From assembly GCF_000290615.1 (NCBI RefSeq), contig NZ_ALAS01000118.1, positions 1 through 64,000 of the forward strand: a stretch of DNA of 64,000 nt, read 5' to 3'. The notes beneath the pieces are model-generated. The model worked only from the letters and a program-made list of their open reading frames with translations, was not told where the DNA came from and searched no databases. A program made the position numbers and the translations under genes. Positions 60,827 through 64,000 of the stretch are shown here, piece after piece (within the stretch, counting starts at the first letter, position 1; every line of letters begins with the position of its first letter). The DNA comes from Heyndrickxia coagulans DSM 1 = ATCC 7050. GTDB lineage: Bacteria > Bacillota > Bacilli > Bacillales > Bacillaceae_C.

Positions 60827-61835
60827 AAAAATTTTGGCACAAGAAGGGCTGACGGTTGAAGAAATGCGGGAAGCCTCTCGTGCACTGTTTTCTGATGAAG
60901 TGACAGAAGGGGAGATGGGCGCATTTTTAGCCGCCTTGAAATGTAAAGGCGAAACGGCGGAAGAAATTGCCGGGCTGGTCGAAGTGATCCGTGAAAAAGC
61001 CGTGCCGGTTCCATGCAACGTTCCAGGGCTTATGGACAACTGCGGGACGGGCGGGGACGGCAGCCACAGTTTTAACATCAGCTCGACCTCCGCGTTTGTG
61101 CTGGCGGCAAGCGGCGTGAAAGTTGCCAAACATGGCAACCGCAGCGTCTCAAGCCAGACCGGGAGCGCCGATGTCCTAGAGACGCTCGGGATTTCCTTGT
61201 CTTTCCCGGCGGAAGAAATTGAAGGCTTGCTGAGAGAAATCGGCATCGTCTTCCTGTTTGCCCCGAATGTCCATCCGGCCCTTGGAAAAATGATGAAAAT
61301 CCGGAAAGATTTGCGAATCCCGACGATTTTTAACTTGATCGGCCCGCTCACAAATCCGATGAACCTGGAAACACAGCTGCTCGGGCTGTACCGGCGTGAC
61401 ATGCTCGGGACGATGGCGGAAGTGCTCGGCCGCCTTGGCAGAAAACGCGCGCTCGTTGTCAATGGCGCCGGCTATCTTGATGAAGCGTCATTATCCGGGG
61501 AAAACCATTTTGCGCTGCTTGACGGCGGGAAGATTACGATGTTTACGCTGACGCCGGAAGAGGTTGGCTTGCCGTATTACCCGCTGGAAGCGATCCGCGG
61601 CGGTGATGCGCAAAAAAACAGCGATATTTTGCTGTCAGTATTAAAAGGAGAAAAAGGCGCTTACCATGATACAGTGGTCTTCAATACCGGGCTTGCGCTC
61701 TTTGCTGCAGGGCGGGCAGAGACGGTAAAAGAAGGAATCCAGATTGCGGAGCAGGCAATCCGTTCGGGCGCAGCACTTGAAAAACTGCACGCACTCATTG
61801 AAGCGAGCCGGAAACTCACGCAAGAAGCGATTTGA
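60801..61835 (+). CDS. trpD: Anthranilate phosphoribosyltransferase
   Basis: 344 residues. Transfers phosphoribose from PRPP to anthranilate. DNCGTGGDGSHSFNISS near residue 75 is the PRPP site. KHGNRSVSSQTGSADVLE and RIPTIFNLIGPLTNP follow. It begins at ATG 60801 (TTG 60810 is an alternative) and overlaps trpG by 26 nt. Its final codons are repeated just downstream. Confidence 0.93.
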   Translation: MRKLKPYLEKILAQEGLTVEEMREASRALFSDEVTEGEMGAFLAALKCKGETAEEIAGLVEVIREKAVPVPCNVPGLMDNCGTGGDGSHSFNISSTSAFVLAASGVKVAKHGNRSVSSQTGSADVLETLGISLSFPAEEIEGLLREIGIVFLFAPNVHPALGKMMKIRKDLRIPTIFNLIGPLTNPMNLETQLLGLYRRDMLGTMAEVLGRLGRKRALVVNGAGYLDEASLSGENHFALLDGGKITMFTLTPEEVGLPYYPLEAIRGGDAQKNSDILLSVLKGEKGAYHDTVVFNTGLALFAAGRAETVKEGIQIAEQAIRSGAALEKLHALIEASRKLTQEAI

Positions 61836-61954
61836 ATGGCAATTTCCGAAACATTTTTACCCGGAAAAGAAACGAGAAGAGCAATTTCAGGGTGTGAACT
61901 GCACGCACTTATTGAAATAAGCCTGAAACTCACACAGGAGGCGATTTGAATGGC
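61785..61954 (+). repeat. Tandem duplication across the trpD-trpC junction
   Basis: Bases 61785-61840 (trpD end, TGA, ATGGC) recur at 61899-61954, with 8 differences in 56 bp (about 86% identity) and a period of 114 bp. Both copies end in GCGATTTGAATGGC. The second copy ends at the true trpC start and carries CAGGAGGCG, a better ribosome site than the first. Confidence 0.88.
61836..61949 (+). CDS. Chimeric 37-codon micro-ORF between trpD and trpCF
   Basis: An open frame runs exactly from the ATG after the trpD stop to the TGA before the trpC ATG. The N-terminal MAISETFLPGKETRRA is a decayed counterpart of the TrpC start [16 protein letters not shown]. The C-terminal ELHALIEISLKLTQEAI copies the TrpD end KLHALIEASRKLTQEAI. 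It is the junction duplication product and keeps stop-start spacing on both sides, as at jetA-jetB. A peptide function is not evident. Confidence 0.55.
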   Translation: MAISETFLPGKETRRAISGCELHALIEISLKLTQEAI

Positions 61955-63374
61955 GTTTTTGGAAAAGATTTTAGCCGAAAAAGAAAAAGAAGTGGCCCGT
62001 ATAAAAGGTGCTGGAAAGGCTTTTGCCACAAATGTGCGCAAAGCCCCGTCCCTTTATGAAACTTTTATGCAGTCTGAAAAAACAAGCATTATTGCGGAAA
62101 TCAAGCGGGCCTCCCCGTCAAAAGGGGATATCCGGACGGCCGTAGATCCAATCCGGCAGGCACTTGCCTATGAAAAAGCAGGCGCCGGCGCCATTTCCGT
62201 TTTAACGGATGAAGCCTTTTTTAAAGGGTCAGTGGAAGATTTGAAAGCCGTAAGCGATGCAGTCCGGCTTCCGGTGCTCTGCAAAGACTTTATTATCGAT
62301 GAAATTCAGATCGACCGGGCAAAAGCGTATGGTGCAAGCGTGATTCTCCTGATCGCAGCGGCTCTTTCCCCCGAAAGGCTCCGGCAGCTGTACGATTACG
62401 CCCGGGACACCGGTCTTGAAGTGCTGCTGGAAGTGCACAATGAAGCGGAACTCGAAACCGCTGTCGAAACAGGGGCCCGGATCATCGGCATCAACAACCG
62501 CAATTTAAAGACGTTTGAGGTTGATCTCGGCGTTGTTGAAAAGCTTGCGCCACAAATCTCAAACCCGGACGTGCTTGTGATCAGCGAAAGCGGCATCCGC
62601 ACCCGGAAAGACGTCGTCCGCGCTGAGCATGCCGGGGCAAAAGGGATTTTAGTCGGGGAAACGCTTATGCGCGCAAACGACCCGCAAACGGAAATGAAAA
62701 AGCTGGCCGGTGTTCCGGAAAAACGGAAAGTAAAGATTTGCGGCATTCGCACGCTTGAAGCGGCCCGGGCGGCTGTTTGCGCGGGGGCGGACATGATCGG
62801 CTTTGTATTTGCCGAAAGCAAACGGAAGATTACACCGGAAAAAGCGGCACAGATTGCAAAAGCGTTGCCGGAACATGTCGAAAAAGTCGGTGTATTCGTT
62901 AATGAATCTCCTGAAAAAATGGCGGAAATTGCAGAGCGGGCCGGGCTCGATTACCTGCAGCTGCACGGCGATGAAACAGCGGAGGAAGCCGCGCAAATGC
63001 CTTACCCGGTGATCAAAGCTTTCCCGGTAAGGACAGATGCTGATCTTGATATCATACACGGTTACCATTGCGATCTGGTGCTTTTGGACAGCGCCGGCGG
63101 AAAATACCGCGGCGGAAGTGGAAAGACGTTTGACTGGGAGCTGGCAAAGGCGCTATCGGATGAGCGGGCGGTGATGCTTGCCGGCGGGCTCACGCCGGAA
63201 AATGCCGAAGCCGCGATCCTTGCTGTCTGTCCGTATATCGTCGACGTTTCAAGCGGGGTGGAAACAAACGGAGAAAAAGACCCGGATAAAATCAAAGCAT
63301 TTGTGCAAGCAGCAAGAAAAGCGTTTCAAAAATTAGAGGAGCGTGACAAAAATGCAAACATACAAACTGCCTGA
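61950..63374 (+). CDS. trpCF: Bifunctional indole-3-glycerol-phosphate synthase / phosphoribosylanthranilate isomerase
   Basis: 474 residues fusing two TIM barrels. Residues 1 to about 255 are Trp[16 protein letters not shown] with catalytic Lys, [41 protein letters not shown] and ISESGI. Residues from about 260 are Trp[10 protein letters not shown] with catalytic Cys, [29 protein letters not shown] and [14 protein letters not shown]. Both halves look complete. B. subtilis has separate trpC and trpF; E. coli has an independent fusion in the same order. It overlaps trpB by 23 nt. Confidence 0.95.
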   Translation: MAFLEKILAEKEKEVARIKGAGKAFATNVRKAPSLYETFMQSEKTSIIAEIKRASPSKGDIRTAVDPIRQALAYEKAGAGAISVLTDEAFFKGSVEDLKAVSDAVRLPVLCKDFIIDEIQIDRAKAYGASVILLIAAALSPERLRQLYDYARDTGLEVLLEVHNEAELETAVETGARIIGINNRNLKTFEVDLGVVEKLAPQISNPDVLVISESGIRTRKDVVRAEHAGAKGILVGETLMRANDPQTEMKKLAGVPEKRKVKICGIRTLEAARAAVCAGADMIGFVFAESKRKITPEKAAQIAKALPEHVEKVGVFVNESPEKMAEIAERAGLDYLQLHGDETAEEAAQMPYPVIKAFPVRTDADLDIIHGYHCDLVLLDSAGGKYRGGSGKTFDWELAKALSDERAVMLAGGLTPENAEAAILAVCPYIVDVSSGVETNGEKDPDKIKAFVQAARKAFQKLEERDKNANIQTA

Positions 63375-64000
63375 TACAAACGGCCGTTTCGGAACTTTCG
63401 GGGGGAGATTCGTACCGGAAACCCTGATGCCGGCTGTAGGCGAACTCGAGCAGGCTTATCATGAGGCCATGAACGACCCGGCTTTTCATGCAGAGCTGGA
63501 TAAATTGCTGAAACAATATGTCGGCCGTGAAACCCCGCTTTACTATGCGGAAAATTTAACGGAACTTGGCGGCGGCCCGAAAATTTTCCTGAAACGCGAA
63601 GATTTGAACCATACCGGCGCACATAAAATCAACAACACAGTCGGCCAGGCGCTGCTTACGCTTAGAATGGGAAAAAAGAAAGTCGTTGCCGAAACGGGCG
63701 CCGGCCAGCACGGGGTGGCAACAGCAACCGTCTGCGCGCTGCTCGGCCTTGAATGTATTATTTTTATGGGGGAAGAAGATATCCGCCGGCAAAAACTGAA
63801 CGTCTTCCGGATGGAATTGCTTGGCGCGAAAGTCGAGAGCGTCTCGCAGGGGAGCGGCACATTGAAGGATGCGGTCAACGAGGCGCTCCGCTACTGGGTT
63901 GCCCATGTGGAAGACACGCACTATATTATGGGTTCAGCAGTCGGCCCGCATCCGTTTCCGCAAATTGTCCGCGATTTCCAAAGTGTGATTGGAAAAGAAA
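63352..64000 (+). CDS. trpB: Tryptophan synthase beta subunit, N-terminal part (runs off right edge)
   Basis: 216 codons from ATG 63352, behind GAGGAGCG, to the window end. [18 protein letters not shown] is the TrpB opening, [12 protein letters not shown] follows, and the PLP Lys is in [17 protein letters not shown] near residue 90, with [17 protein letters not shown] after it. It joins indole and serine. The C-terminal half, and trpA if present, lie outside. Confidence 0.95.
   Translation, partial: MQTYKLPDTNGRFGTFGGRFVPETLMPAVGELEQAYHEAMNDPAFHAELDKLLKQYVGRETPLYYAENLTELGGGPKIFLKREDLNHTGAHKINNTVGQALLTLRMGKKKVVAETGAGQHGVATATVCALLGLECIIFMGEEDIRRQKLNVFRMELLGAKVESVSQGSGTLKDAVNEALRYWVAHVEDTHYIMGSAVGPHPFPQIVRDFQSVIGKE

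Overview
The window looks like chromosome of a spore-forming Bacillaceae species, most like Heyndrickxia (Bacillus) coagulans. This is an inference from protein recognition: B. subtilis-type gene sets (ydbS-ydbT, yoaS-yozG-yoaT, tcyP, cotD, cotA, lytS-lytT, yetJ), strong Gram-positive ribosome sites, frequent GTG/TTG starts, and control of amino-acid genes by T-boxes and an S-box. No rRNA, tRNA or CRISPR array was found.

Layout. 1-9 kb: the edge of an IS1380-type element, then small housekeeping and membrane genes (LysE exporter, Dus enzyme, zinc ribbon, ATP-binding kinase, ydbS-ydbT, DUF456, cystine transporter, CotD-like coat protein, yoaS-yozG and a truncated yoaT). 9.4-17.7 kb: a four-gene Wadjet-type (JetABCD, DUF2397/DUF2398/TIGR02680/DUF2399, i.e. 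type II-like) anti-plasmid SMC system. Its jetC is split by one extra G in a G7 run. Both flanks of the system are broken genes: truncated yoaT on the left, and a yhgD-yhgE deletion fusion on the right. 18.9-33 kb: CotA laccase, asparaginase, a LytS/LytT two-component system next to a YhjX-like MFS transporter, an S-box-controlled methionine-synthase-like gene, YetJ, a decayed CypC peroxygenase, an unassigned GT-A-like protein, an RsbR-like STAS protein, and T-box-controlled BrnQ.

33.8-45.2 kb: the branched-chain operon ilvD-[T-box]-ilvB-ilvH-ilvC-leuA-leuB-leuC-leuD-ilvA, with a predicted Ile (AUC) specifier. 45.3-57.2 kb: a HAD protein, an EIIC-like membrane protein, a serine operon (aminotransferase-serA) under a Ser (AGC) T-box, a 2-hydroxyacid dehydrogenase, a chemoreceptor, a 49-residue membrane protein and glycogen phosphorylase. 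57.5-64 kb: a 5'-truncated MacB-like permease, then the trp operon trpE-G-D-CF-B behind two tandem Trp (UGG) T-boxes. trpC and trpF are fused. trpB runs off the right edge.

The least expected structure is a repeated architecture at gene junctions. Between jetA/jetB and between trpD/trpC (and, more weakly, jetC/jetD) there is a chimeric micro-ORF of 37-41 codons. Its N-terminus resembles the start of the downstream protein and its C-terminus resembles the end of the upstream protein. This is what a tandem duplication of about 115-125 bp across the stop-start junction would leave. Two G-run indels (jetC, and probably the start of ilvA) may be real or assembly errors.
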